Assembly: GCA_021811185.1 (NCBI GenBank)
Contig: JAJZPL010000029.1
Span: forward strand, 1 to 34,871
DNA: 34,871 bases
Reading direction: 5' to 3'
From: a bacterium
GTDB lineage: Bacteria; Elusimicrobiota; Elusimicrobia; Elusimicrobiales; UBA9959
Below the pieces are notes generated by a model, which did no database searches, was not told where the DNA came from, and saw only the letters and a program-made list of their open reading frames with translations. Every line of letters begins with the position of its first letter. Position 1 is the stretch's first letter. The position numbers were made by a program, and so were the translations under genes. This document shows, in pieces, positions 15,005 through 22,478 of this stretch.

Positions 15005-17272
15005 CTATTTCTTGAACAGGCCTTTTAAAAGTTTGGAGGCTTCGGGGGAGAGCTTGTCCAGCGCTTTCTTTACGGCCGGCTGCTCGGCGATGGATCTGAG
15101 GTCCGGCTTAACCGAGGGGTCGGCGAAGGTGCCTTTCACCAGCATGCCGACAGGCGCGCCCAGGGTGACGCCGCTGCCCCGCTTGAGCGTGGTGTCTATG
15201 CGCATGTCCAGCTTTTCCGCCGGCAGGTTGATGGAGCCGGAGGAGGTTACGTCGGCTACGTCCGAGGTCATGGCGGACTTGTTAAGCTTCATCAGGCCTT
15301 TGTTGAAGGAGTAGTCCCCCTCGATCCTCTCGAACGCTATGTTGTTGAAGTCCGGCAGGCGCAGGGCTTTGGCCAGCTTGGAGGCTTTCTGCAGCACGAG
15401 CAGCGGGTACAGCGCCACCTTGGCCGCCTTGTAGCGCCCGGCCAGGGCGTACAGCTCCGAGAACTTCCCGGGGCCGGCGGTGAACGAGGCCGAGCCGTCC
15501 AGGGCCTTCAGATCGTCGGAGATGTTAACGAGGGCCAGTTTCATGGAGGAAGGGCCGCAGCGGAAGTTGGGGTGCTCGATGGCGCCTATTTCCGCCTTGC
15601 CCGCTACGTCCAGGTAGAAGGGTTCCCCCGCCGCTTTCCTGGCGGCTTCTTTTTTTGCCGCAGCCGTCTGCGGCTGCGCCGCAGGCGCGGGCGTGTCCTT
15701 AAGGACCAGCTTGGCCAGCTTCAGGTCGAAGTCCGCCTTGGGGTGCTTCATTAGGTCGCGCGCTTTGAAGGACGCGCCGATGTCCTCGCCGTCCAGCTTG
15801 CCTTCCAGTTTCTGCGCCGAAGCCGAGTCTTTGGTGAATTCTATATCGCCGGTGAGCCCGGAGAGTTTGTGGTCCGCGAACGAGGCGCCCGCGCCTTTAA
15901 GCGCGGCCCGGCCTTTGAGGGCGGCCTCCCCGGCGTAGGAATAGTCCAGCTCGGCGGAGGCGGCGCCGGAAGGGGCGTAAGGCGCGGCCAGGTCCGGCGC
16001 TATGGCCGCCAGCTTGGCCAGGTCCTTGAACTCGGCCTTCAGCGAGCCCGCGGCCTTAAGCTGTTTGCCCGAAAAGTTCACGGCGGTCCTGCCGGAGGCC
16101 GACACGGCGGCGCAGTCCAGCGAGAAGGACGTGATGTCCGCGCGGCCGTCCTTGAGCGTTATGGCGGCGGCCAGGTCGGCCATGGGCAATTTAAAGCCGC
16201 GCGGCACGGGCAGTTGCTTGAAGCGGCGGGCGAGGAGGGTGCTGTCCACCTCGGGGGTCTGGGCCTTGACGGCGGCGGCCAGGTTGTACGTGACCCTGGG
16301 GTTCCACGCGGCGCTCCCTTTGAGCGAGCCCTTGATGGCCCCGGCCCGGAAGACGACCGAGCGCAGAAGCACATTGGTGAAGGAAAGCTTGAAGTCGGCG
16401 TCCGCGTCTATTTCGGGCAGCAGCAACTTGCTGGGCAGGCCGGAGAGAACCGTTTTAAGGTCCGAGGTGGAGAATTCCTTTACCTTCAGGGAAAGTCTGG
16501 CGTCCGGCTCCATCAGGCCGGCGAGCGAGCCTTTGACCTCGGCCTTCATGCCGCCCAGCGACAGGGAGGCTTTGTCGAGCTCGGCCTTTCCTTTGGCCGG
16601 GTCGAAATTGCCCAGGGCCACGCGGCCCTTGAGCCGGGCCGGGATGGAACCTTTGAAGTAAGGCGAGACCACGTCCATGGTGAACGCGGCTTCCACCGGG
16701 AACAGGCCGGCGGGCGAAATGTCGGAAGCCGAAAGGTCTATGCCTTTGAGGCTCACCGACATGTCGCCGGCGGCGTTGGTGTAGCGGAACTCGGAATCCT
16801 TGACCTTCAGATTGGAGATGGCCAGCGGCGCGGCGGAGGATTTCTTGCCGGAGGGCCTGGCGGGTTTCTGCTCCGCAGCGGGGGCTAGCAGGTCGGAGAA
16901 ATTATAGGTGTCCTTCTTAACTTCGGCCACGCGCATTTTAAGGCCGGAGGCGGAAACGGAGTTTATCTTTACCTCGCGCTTGAGCAGCGCGCGCAGGGAA
17001 GGGCGCAAGGAGAAATAAGCGGCGCTGAAAAATTCGCCCTTCTTGAAGTTCGGGTATTCCGACACGCGCAGATTGGAGATGGAGAGGCCGGAGAAGTTGA
17101 GCGAGGCCGAGTCGAAGGTGACTTCGCGCTTGAGGTTCTTGGACGCGTATTCGAGCGTAAGGGCTTTCAGGCGCGCGGGGGTGAAGTAAAACTTTAGGCC
17201 GAGCGCCGCCAGGGCCAGCAGCAGGACGCCCGCGGCCAGCAGGCCCGCCAATATTTTTAAGGCTCGTTTCAT
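15005..17272 (-). CDS. AsmA-family envelope protein
   Basis: 755 residues from the ATG at 17272; six upstream in-frame residues are dropped because the second Met starts directly at the membrane anchor. Residues about 4-26 are a single N-terminal transmembrane helix. The N-terminal AsmA-like unit then follows (REVTFDSASLNFSGLSISNLRVSEYPNFKKG), then long repetitive beta structure, a Pro/Ala/Lys-rich break near 545-565, and a C-terminal AsmA-like part ending in LLKGLFKK. AsmA-like proteins (related to bridge-like lipid transporters such as TamB/YhdP) sit in the inner membrane, reach into the periplasm and are linked to phospholipid transport to the outer membrane. It is the first gene of the seven-gene minus-strand cluster. 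Confidence 0.85.
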   Translation of the reverse strand: MKRALKILAGLLAAGVLLLALAALGLKFYFTPARLKALTLEYASKNLKREVTFDSASLNFSGLSISNLRVSEYPNFKKGEFFSAAYFSLRPSLRALLKREVKINSVSASGLKMRVAEVKKDTYNFSDLLAPAAEQKPARPSGKKSSAAPLAISNLKVKDSEFRYTNAAGDMSVSLKGIDLSASDISPAGLFPVEAAFTMDVVSPYFKGSIPARLKGRVALGNFDPAKGKAELDKASLSLGGMKAEVKGSLAGLMEPDARLSLKVKEFSTSDLKTVLSGLPSKLLLPEIDADADFKLSFTNVLLRSVVFRAGAIKGSLKGSAAWNPRVTYNLAAAVKAQTPEVDSTLLARRFKQLPVPRGFKLPMADLAAAITLKDGRADITSFSLDCAAVSASGRTAVNFSGKQLKAAGSLKAEFKDLAKLAAIAPDLAAPYAPSGAASAELDYSYAGEAALKGRAALKGAGASFADHKLSGLTGDIEFTKDSASAQKLEGKLDGEDIGASFKARDLMKHPKADFDLKLAKLVLKDTPAPAAQPQTAAAKKEAARKAAGEPFYLDVAGKAEIGAIEHPNFRCGPSSMKLALVNISDDLKALDGSASFTAGPGKFSELYALAGRYKAAKVALYPLLVLQKASKLAKALRLPDFNNIAFERIEGDYSFNKGLMKLNKSAMTSDVADVTSSGSINLPAEKLDMRIDTTLKRGSGVTLGAPVGMLVKGTFADPSVKPDLRSIAEQPAVKKALDKLSPEASKLLKGLFKK

Positions 17273-17349
17273 ATAGTTTTCATTATACAAAAGTGGTTCA
17301 AAACTTTCCTGTAAAATGCTAAATTAGGAACTGCGCTATAACCCCTGAA
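17273..17349. promoter_or_regulatory. Divergent promoter spacer, asmA-like / pfkB-type kinase
   Basis: This 77-bp A/T-rich spacer separates the two divergent start codons. On the minus strand a perfect TATAAT (17287 down to 17282) lies 10 bases before the asmA-like ATG, though no clear -35 was found at 16-18 bases. On the plus strand TAAAAT (17312-17317) and TATAAC (17337-17342) are -10 candidates for the kinase gene. Confidence 0.4.
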
Positions 17350-18285
17350 ATGAACGCACTCATTGTAAACCTCAACCTGGCAGTGGATAAGACCGTCCTC
17401 GTGCCCTCCTTCGAGAAGGGAAACATCTACCGCGTAGCCGACACTATCACCCTGCCGGGCGGCAAGGGCGTGAACGTGGCGCGGGCGCTGCGCGTGCTGG
17501 GGCTGGAGGCGCCGCTGGCCGGCTTCGCCAGCGGGCACAACGGCCGCTGGATAGCCGGGGCGCTGAAGAAGGAAGGCTTTAAAGCGTTCATAGAACGCCA
17601 CGACAACGGCGAATCCCGCGTGTGCTATACCATCGTGGACGCCAGGGGCCGTTCCACCGACCTCAACGAGGAAGGCCCCGAAGTGCCCGCCGCGGCCCAG
17701 GCCCGCTTCCTTAAAAAATTCTACGCCATGGCGGGAGAGTTCCGCGTGGCCGCCGTGTGCGGCCGCCTCTCGGCCGGGCTCAAGAAAGGTTTTTATACCT
17801 CGCTGGTCAAGCTGGCCGCCGCGCGCGGCTGCTTTACCCTGTTCGACACCAGCGGGCCGGTGCTGGCCGAGGCCGTGGCCGCGGGCGCCGAAGGCGTGAA
17901 GATAAACCGCTATGAGTTCGAGGAGCTTTCCGGAGAGGCTTTTACCCCCGCCCGGCTGGCCGCTTTTTTCGCGCTGCATTCCCGGCGCAGCCTCAAGACC
18001 CTTATAGTCACCGACGGGCCCGGCCAGACCTACGCGGCCTCCCCCTTCGGCCTGTGGAGCGTGAAGCCGCCGCGCCTGCCCGGGCTTAAAAGCCCCACCG
18101 GCGCCGGGGATTCTTTCATGGCGGGGTTCCTGTTCGGCTTCCTGCACGGCTACGATTTCGAACGCACCCTTAAGCTGGCTTCGGGCGCCGCGGCTTCCGA
18201 CTGCCTTACGCTCGGGGCCGGGCTGGTGCGGCGGGACCAGGCGCTGGCGCTGGCCCAGCGGACCTTGGTAAAGAAAATATACTAG
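17350..18285 (+). CDS. PfkB-family sugar-phosphate kinase (1-phosphofructokinase type)
   Basis: 311 residues, the normal length of the 1-phosphofructokinase/tagatose-6-phosphate kinase branch. The N-terminus NLNLAVDKTV and GGKGVNVARALRVLG are the substrate-binding hallmarks of this branch. TGAGDSFMAGF carries the catalytic D254 and the anion hole, and DGPGQTYAASP lies before it. The enzyme phosphorylates a hexose phosphate with ATP to give a bisphosphate for glycolysis. No Shine-Dalgarno is seen. It is followed after 13 bases by the ADP-forming acyl-CoA synthetase, so sugar breakdown and ATP recovery from acyl-CoA are transcribed together. There is no PTS gene nearby, so fructose-1-phosphate as substrate is uncertain. 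Confidence 0.85.
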   Translation: MNALIVNLNLAVDKTVLVPSFEKGNIYRVADTITLPGGKGVNVARALRVLGLEAPLAGFASGHNGRWIAGALKKEGFKAFIERHDNGESRVCYTIVDARGRSTDLNEEGPEVPAAAQARFLKKFYAMAGEFRVAAVCGRLSAGLKKGFYTSLVKLAAARGCFTLFDTSGPVLAEAVAAGAEGVKINRYEFEELSGEAFTPARLAAFFALHSRRSLKTLIVTDGPGQTYAASPFGLWSVKPPRLPGLKSPTGAGDSFMAGFLFGFLHGYDFERTLKLASGAAASDCLTLGAGLVRRDQALALAQRTLVKKIY

Positions 18286-18298
18286 GCGAGGACATCAT

Positions 18299-20566
18299 AT
18301 GGAAAATTTCTCCGCGATAGAAAAAATACTGGAACAGGCCGGCGCCCAGGGCCGCAGCAGCCTGAGCGAACCCGAGGTTTACCAGGTGATGGCGCTGGCC
18401 GGGCTGCAGGCCCCCAAGTACCTGCTCTACCCCGCCGCGCTGCTCGACGCGCCGTCCGCCGCGCTGGACGCCGTGTCCCGGCTGGCCGGCGACAAGCTCG
18501 TTCTGAAGCTGGTCTCCTCCAAAACCCTGCACAAGACCGAAGCCGGCGGCGTGAAGGTGCTCGAAAAGATTGCTCCTGTCGTTGAAGAAGCCCTTAGGGC
18601 TATGGCCGCCAAGTTCCCCGAGGCCGAGGCCTTGATGGCCGTGGAGTTCCTCCCCCATTCCGCTTTCGCGCTGGGCGAGGAGCTGCTGCTGGGCGCCAGG
18701 GCCGACGGGGCCTTCGGGCCGGTGGTCACGCTGGGCCCGGGCGGCACCAGCGCCGAGGGGCTTACCAGGGCGCTGCGCCCCGGTACCTCCCCCTCCGTAA
18801 TGCCGGTGCACCTGGCTTTCGAGTCCGAGGCCTGGCAGAAGTTCCTGGACGCCAACTGGGCCTGGGGCTATACGGCCGGGCGCGCGCGCGGCGCCAAGCG
18901 GCTGGTGCAGGACGCCGAGATGTTCAGGTGGCTGGACGGCTTCTCGCGCGTGATGAAGCATTTCCGCGACGGCGGCTCGTCGGCCTGGGCCATCGAGGAA
19001 TTCGAGATCAACCCGCTGGCCGCCAGCGGCGGGAAGCTGACCGCGCTGGACGGCGTGCTGCGCTTCAGGAAGGCGAAGGCCGGCGGCGAGCGCTCCAAAC
19101 CCTCCGCGCAGGGCGTGAACAGCCTGCTGCATACGAAGAGCGCCGCGGTGGTGGGCGTTAGCGAGAAGAAGATGAACATGGCCCGCATCATCGCGAACAA
19201 CATCGTAAAGGCCGGCTTCCCCAAAGAGCACACCTACATCATCAAAGACGGCGTGGCCGAGATCGACGGCATTAAATGTTTTCCCTCCCCCGCCGCGCTG
19301 CCCGAGAAGGTGGACATGTACGTGGTGGCGGTGCCCTCGCCCGAGGTGCCGCGCGTGATAGCCGAGGCCGGCGACTCCGGCAAGGTGAACGGCGTGGTGC
19401 TGATCTCCGGCGGCATGGGCGAGAAGGCCGGCTCCGAGGACATGGGCCGCACCGTGGTGGAGGCCCTGGCCAGCGCGCGCAAAAAGAACCCCGACTTCGC
19501 GCTCTCCGGCGGCAACTCCATGGGCATCGTCCTGAACGGCGCCAAGCTGAACACTTTCTTCATCCCCCAGTACAAGCTGGAGCACCCGCTCGGCGTTAAC
19601 CCTTTCCTAGCCAAAACGGCCTTCGTCAGCCAGAGCGGCGCTTTTGTGATCTCCACCGAGAGCAAGATGCCGTGGCTGAAGCCCGCCTACAGCATTACCG
19701 TGGGCAACCAGCAGGACGTGACCGTGCCCGACTACGTGGAGCGCCTGGCCGAAGAGGAAGACCTTAAAGTGCTCCTAGTGTACATGGAAGGCTTCAAGCC
19801 CGGCGACGGGCTGGCGCTGGCCAAGGTGATAGCTAAAGCCCGCGCCAAGGGCAAGCAGGTGGTGCTGTACAAGGCCGGCCGCACGGCCGTGGGCTGCAAA
19901 GCCGTGATGGGGCATACCGCCTCCATCGCCGGGGATTACCTGGTGACGCGCCTTATCATGGAGGGAGCCGGCGCGCTGGTGGCCGAGACCTTCGACGACT
20001 TCAACGACCTGGCGGCGCTCGCCTGCTCTTTCGCCGGCTATGAAATTAAACACGGCAATACCTTCTTCATGAGCAACGCGGGTTTCGAGGCCGCCGGCAT
20101 GGCGGACGGCGTGGCCGGCCTGGTGACGGCGGACATGGGCAAGGGCGTGGCCGAAGAGATGGAGGGAACCCTGAAGGAATTTAAACTGGATTCCCTGGTG
20201 GACGCCAAGAACCCGCTTGATATAACGCCGATGGCATCCGACGGGGCCATAGCCGGCGTGGTGAGGACGGCGCTGGCCTCGGACGAGTTCTCCGGCGCGC
20301 TGGTCTCCATGATACCGCTTACGGCCATGATGAATACCCTGCCCGCCAGCGCCGCGCCGCAGGAGGATTTCGAGAAGTCTTTCCTGAAAGGCGCCGCCGA
20401 AGCGGCCCGCGCCGCGCGCAAGCCGCTGCTGTTCTGCGTGGCCGCCGGCACGCTGTACGAGCCCTACTGCGCCTACGCGCAGAAGCTGGGCCTGCCGGTC
20501 TTCCGTTCCGCCGACAGGGCCGTTAAGATGTACGCTAAATATCTGGAGTACGCCAGGCGGGGCTGA
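18299..20566 (+). CDS. Acetyl/acyl-CoA synthetase (ADP-forming), fused beta-alpha subunits
   Basis: 755 residues uniting both subunits. The ATP-grasp (beta) domain comes first, about 10-262, with catalytic H78 in LHKTEAGGV and the EINPLA metal/phosphate region. It is followed by the CoA-binding domain (about 275-375, SAAVVGVSEKKMNMARI) and the succinyl-CoA-ligase-like part with the phospho-histidine H539 in MGHTASIAGD. The reaction is acyl-CoA + ADP + Pi to acid + CoA + ATP, a way of making ATP in fermenters and archaea. Order beta-alpha is the reverse of the common alpha-beta fusion. AGGA lies 5-8 bases before the ATG. It follows the PfkB kinase in an operon and converges with the REC gene with 7 bases between. 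Acetyl-CoA is the likeliest substrate, but aryl or branched acyl-CoA cannot be excluded. Confidence 0.88.
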   Translation: MENFSAIEKILEQAGAQGRSSLSEPEVYQVMALAGLQAPKYLLYPAALLDAPSAALDAVSRLAGDKLVLKLVSSKTLHKTEAGGVKVLEKIAPVVEEALRAMAAKFPEAEALMAVEFLPHSAFALGEELLLGARADGAFGPVVTLGPGGTSAEGLTRALRPGTSPSVMPVHLAFESEAWQKFLDANWAWGYTAGRARGAKRLVQDAEMFRWLDGFSRVMKHFRDGGSSAWAIEEFEINPLAASGGKLTALDGVLRFRKAKAGGERSKPSAQGVNSLLHTKSAAVVGVSEKKMNMARIIANNIVKAGFPKEHTYIIKDGVAEIDGIKCFPSPAALPEKVDMYVVAVPSPEVPRVIAEAGDSGKVNGVVLISGGMGEKAGSEDMGRTVVEALASARKKNPDFALSGGNSMGIVLNGAKLNTFFIPQYKLEHPLGVNPFLAKTAFVSQSGAFVISTESKMPWLKPAYSITVGNQQDVTVPDYVERLAEEEDLKVLLVYMEGFKPGDGLALAKVIAKARAKGKQVVLYKAGRTAVGCKAVMGHTASIAGDYLVTRLIMEGAGALVAETFDDFNDLAALACSFAGYEIKHGNTFFMSNAGFEAAGMADGVAGLVTADMGKGVAEEMEGTLKEFKLDSLVDAKNPLDITPMASDGAIAGVVRTALASDEFSGALVSMIPLTAMMNTLPASAAPQEDFEKSFLKGAAEAARAARKPLLFCVAAGTLYEPYCAYAQKLGLPVFRSADRAVKMYAKYLEYARRG

Positions 20567-20573
20567 CGCCCCG

Positions 20574-21017
20574 TTAGGCGGTCTTTTTTTGCAGGTAGTT
20601 GTTCAGGATGCTTTCCAGCACCTTGTGGTCCACGGGTTTCGGGATGTAATCGAAGGCGCCCATCTTAAGGCAGGCCCGCGCCGTTTCCTCGTCCTCGTTG
20701 CCGGTAAGGATGACGAACCCGGTGCGGGGCATTTCCCCCGCCAGTTCCTCCAGCACTTTCAGGCCGTTCTTCCCGGGCATGTAGATGTCCAGCAGCACTA
20801 TGTCCGGCCGGTGTTCCCGGCAGACCTGCACGGCGCGCTCTCCGTCCTCGGCCTGCAGCACTTCGTACCCGGAGCGCGTCAGCGCGCGGCTCATTACGTT
20901 CCTCAGGCTGGCGTCGTCGTCGGCGATCAGGACCAGGCCTTTGGACCTTGCGGGCGGTTCCTGTTTTGGCAGCCCGGCCAGCACGCCCAGTTTGTTGAAT
21001 ACGTCGGTGAGTCCCAT
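20574..21017 (-). CDS. REC-only response regulator
   Basis: 147 residues: a 25-residue N-terminal extension, then one receiver domain with acidic D33-D35 (IADDDAS), phospho-acceptor D77 (LLDIYMPG), T105 and K127 (IPKPVD). There is no output domain. It lies 13 bases after the alcohol dehydrogenase on the same strand and probably shares its transcript. Its kinase is not adjacent; the large kinases at 26-34 kb are candidates. As a CheY/Spo0F-like protein it would act by protein contact or phosphotransfer. Confidence 0.9.
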   Translation of the reverse strand: MGLTDVFNKLGVLAGLPKQEPPARSKGLVLIADDDASLRNVMSRALTRSGYEVLQAEDGERAVQVCREHRPDIVLLDIYMPGKNGLKVLEELAGEMPRTGFVILTGNEDEETARACLKMGAFDYIPKPVDHKVLESILNNYLQKKTA

Positions 21018-21030
21018 TTTTGAATGCCTT

Positions 21031-22176
21031 TTAAACCGCGTTCCTGAGGATCTTCTCGATCTCCGGCTGCTCGTGCTTCATGCCCCACAGGCGGATCAGG
21101 CTCATGGCGTTCTCCGCTATGCGCGGGATGTCTTCGGCCGGGATGCCGGCTTCCGCCAGGCGCACCGGGGCGCCGGCTTTCTTGAAGAAAGTTTCGAAGG
21201 CCTTGATGGTTTCTTCCGCGGTAGGCGTGCCGAAAACCGCTTTACCGAATTGCGCCAGGCGGGCCGGACCGTCCTTTTCGAGGTGGTGGCGGAACCAGGC
21301 CGGCATCACGATGGCGAGCCCCGCGCCGTGCGGGATGTCGTAGATGGCGCTTAAGGCGTGCTCGATGGCGTGGTTGATGAAATGCGTCCCGGCGTAGCCG
21401 CAGGTGGGCAGGCCGTTAAGCGCCAGCGTGGCGGACCACATCATGGAGGCGCGGGCGTTGTAGTCCGCCTGGTCGGCCAGGATGCGGTCCGTGGAACTGA
21501 TGATGGAGCGGGCCAGGCCGTGCACCAGCTCGTCGGTGACGGCGGCGTCGCGGTCGGTGGTGGTGAAGTAGCCTTCTATGATGTGGGCGATGGAATCCAC
21601 CGCGCCGTAGCCTATCTGCGGGCGCGGCAGCGTAAGCGTGGTTTCCGGGTCCAGCGCGGAGGCTTTAGGGAACAGCACCACGCCCCCGGCCGAATATTTC
21701 TGCCTGGTCAGTTCGTTGGTGATCACGCAGCCGCTGTTCATCTCCGAACCGGTGGCCGGGATGGTAAGCACCGTGAACAGCGGCAGCGCCGCGCGCGGCT
21801 GGGCCTTGCCGCAGAAGAAATCCCAGACGTCGCCGTCGTATTTAACGCCGGCGGCGATGGTCTTGCTCTCGTCTATCACCGAGCCCCCGCCCGCGGCTAT
21901 GATCATATCGCAGCCGGCGGCGCGGGCTTTCTTTATCCCCTCCAGCGCGTGGGAAAGCACGGGGTTGGGTTTCACGCCGGCGTGCTCCGTGATCTCCACG
22001 CCGTTGGCGGCCAGGGCCGCCGTGAGCGCGGCGTACACGCCGTTCTTCTTGATGCTGCCGCCGCCGTAGACCAGCAGCGCTTTTTTGCCGCTGCCGGCCG
22101 CCTCGGCCGCCAGCTTGCCGATGACGTCCCTGCCGAAAAGTATTTTTACCGGGTTCGCGAAAGTGAAATTGTGCAT
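21031..22176 (-). CDS. Iron-containing alcohol dehydrogenase (BdhA/YqhD-like)
   Basis: 381 residues, full length for the family. The N-terminal FANPVKILFGRDVI and the nucleotide-binding GGGSVIDESKTIAAG are typical of NAD(P)H-dependent butanol dehydrogenases. Metal ligands are visible as D194 and H198 (VDSIAHIIEG), H269 (NHAIEH) and H283 (DIPHGAG). It reduces an aldehyde to the alcohol, disposing of NAD(P)H in fermentation. A good AGGAGA ribosome site precedes the ATG. The REC-only gene follows it. Substrate and cofactor choice cannot be read from the sequence by eye. Confidence 0.93.
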   Translation of the reverse strand: MHNFTFANPVKILFGRDVIGKLAAEAAGSGKKALLVYGGGSIKKNGVYAALTAALAANGVEITEHAGVKPNPVLSHALEGIKKARAAGCDMIIAAGGGSVIDESKTIAAGVKYDGDVWDFFCGKAQPRAALPLFTVLTIPATGSEMNSGCVITNELTRQKYSAGGVVLFPKASALDPETTLTLPRPQIGYGAVDSIAHIIEGYFTTTDRDAAVTDELVHGLARSIISSTDRILADQADYNARASMMWSATLALNGLPTCGYAGTHFINHAIEHALSAIYDIPHGAGLAIVMPAWFRHHLEKDGPARLAQFGKAVFGTPTAEETIKAFETFFKKAGAPVRLAEAGIPAEDIPRIAENAMSLIRLWGMKHEQPEIEKILRNAV

Positions 22177-22228
22177 GGTTTCTCCTGTTTAAGCTAGTTT
22201 ACGATTTTCACGGTTCTTTCTCAAATAA

Positions 22229-22255
22229 AAAACCGCGGTTCCGCGCCGCGGTTTT
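22229..22255 (-). terminator. Minus-strand terminator in the ADH/glycosyltransferase spacer
   Basis: A perfect 10-bp stem (22229-22238 with 22246-22255) with a 7-base loop is followed on the minus strand by TTTTTTATTT (two of the T's pair in the stem). It lies upstream of the alcohol dehydrogenase, where no annotated minus-strand gene ends; the nearest upstream reading on that strand would come from 22256-22400 or from read-through antisense to the glycosyltransferase. Confidence 0.7.
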
Positions 22256-22312
22256 CAGGGACGGGCGTTCTTTACCGCGCGTCCACCCACACGCCCCGGG
22301 CGGGCCCCGCCG

Positions 22313-22374
22313 CGCGCGTAGCCGTCTAATCTGCTGCCGTGGTAACGGTACTACGCGCCGGAGCTGGCGTCCAG
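22313..22374. repeat. Nested inverted repeats in the ADH/glycosyltransferase spacer
   Basis: An 8-bp perfect arm pair (22314-22321 and 22351-22358) encloses a further 4-bp pair (22322-22325 and 22345-22348), forming a long hairpin on either strand. A second small hairpin (22364-22367 and 22371-22374, 3-base loop) follows. Together with the minus-strand terminator at 22229-22255 this may be a structured RNA. I recognise no known RNA family in it. Confidence 0.5.
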
Positions 22375-22382
22375 TTATATAC

Positions 22383-22388
22383 TATAAT
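22383..22388 (+). promoter_or_regulatory. Possible -10 element before the glycosyltransferase
   Basis: A perfect TATAAT lies 12 bases before the ATG of a short upstream ORF at 22401 and 79 bases before the glycosyltransferase ATG. No convincing -35 box is present at 16-18 bases upstream, so it would depend on extended contacts or an activator. Confidence 0.35.
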
Positions 22389-22400
22389 TTACGGAGAAAC

Positions 22401-22478
22401 ATGGGTTTTGTCACCCCAAGGAAGGCCCGGCGGCGGCCCCAGGCGGGTTTGGGCCCGGTTAAAGAATATGGCGGATAA
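22401..22478 (+). CDS. Possible 25-residue leader ORF overlapping the glycosyltransferase start
   Basis: An ATG at 22401 with a good GGAG ribosome site 5-8 bases upstream opens a 25-codon frame that is Arg/Pro/Gly-rich and stops with TAA at 22476-22478, overlapping the first codons of the glycosyltransferase in another frame. The glycosyltransferase ATG itself has no good ribosome site, so this ORF may couple its translation. It could also be chance. Confidence 0.35.
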   Translation: MGFVTPRKARRRPQAGLGPVKEYGG

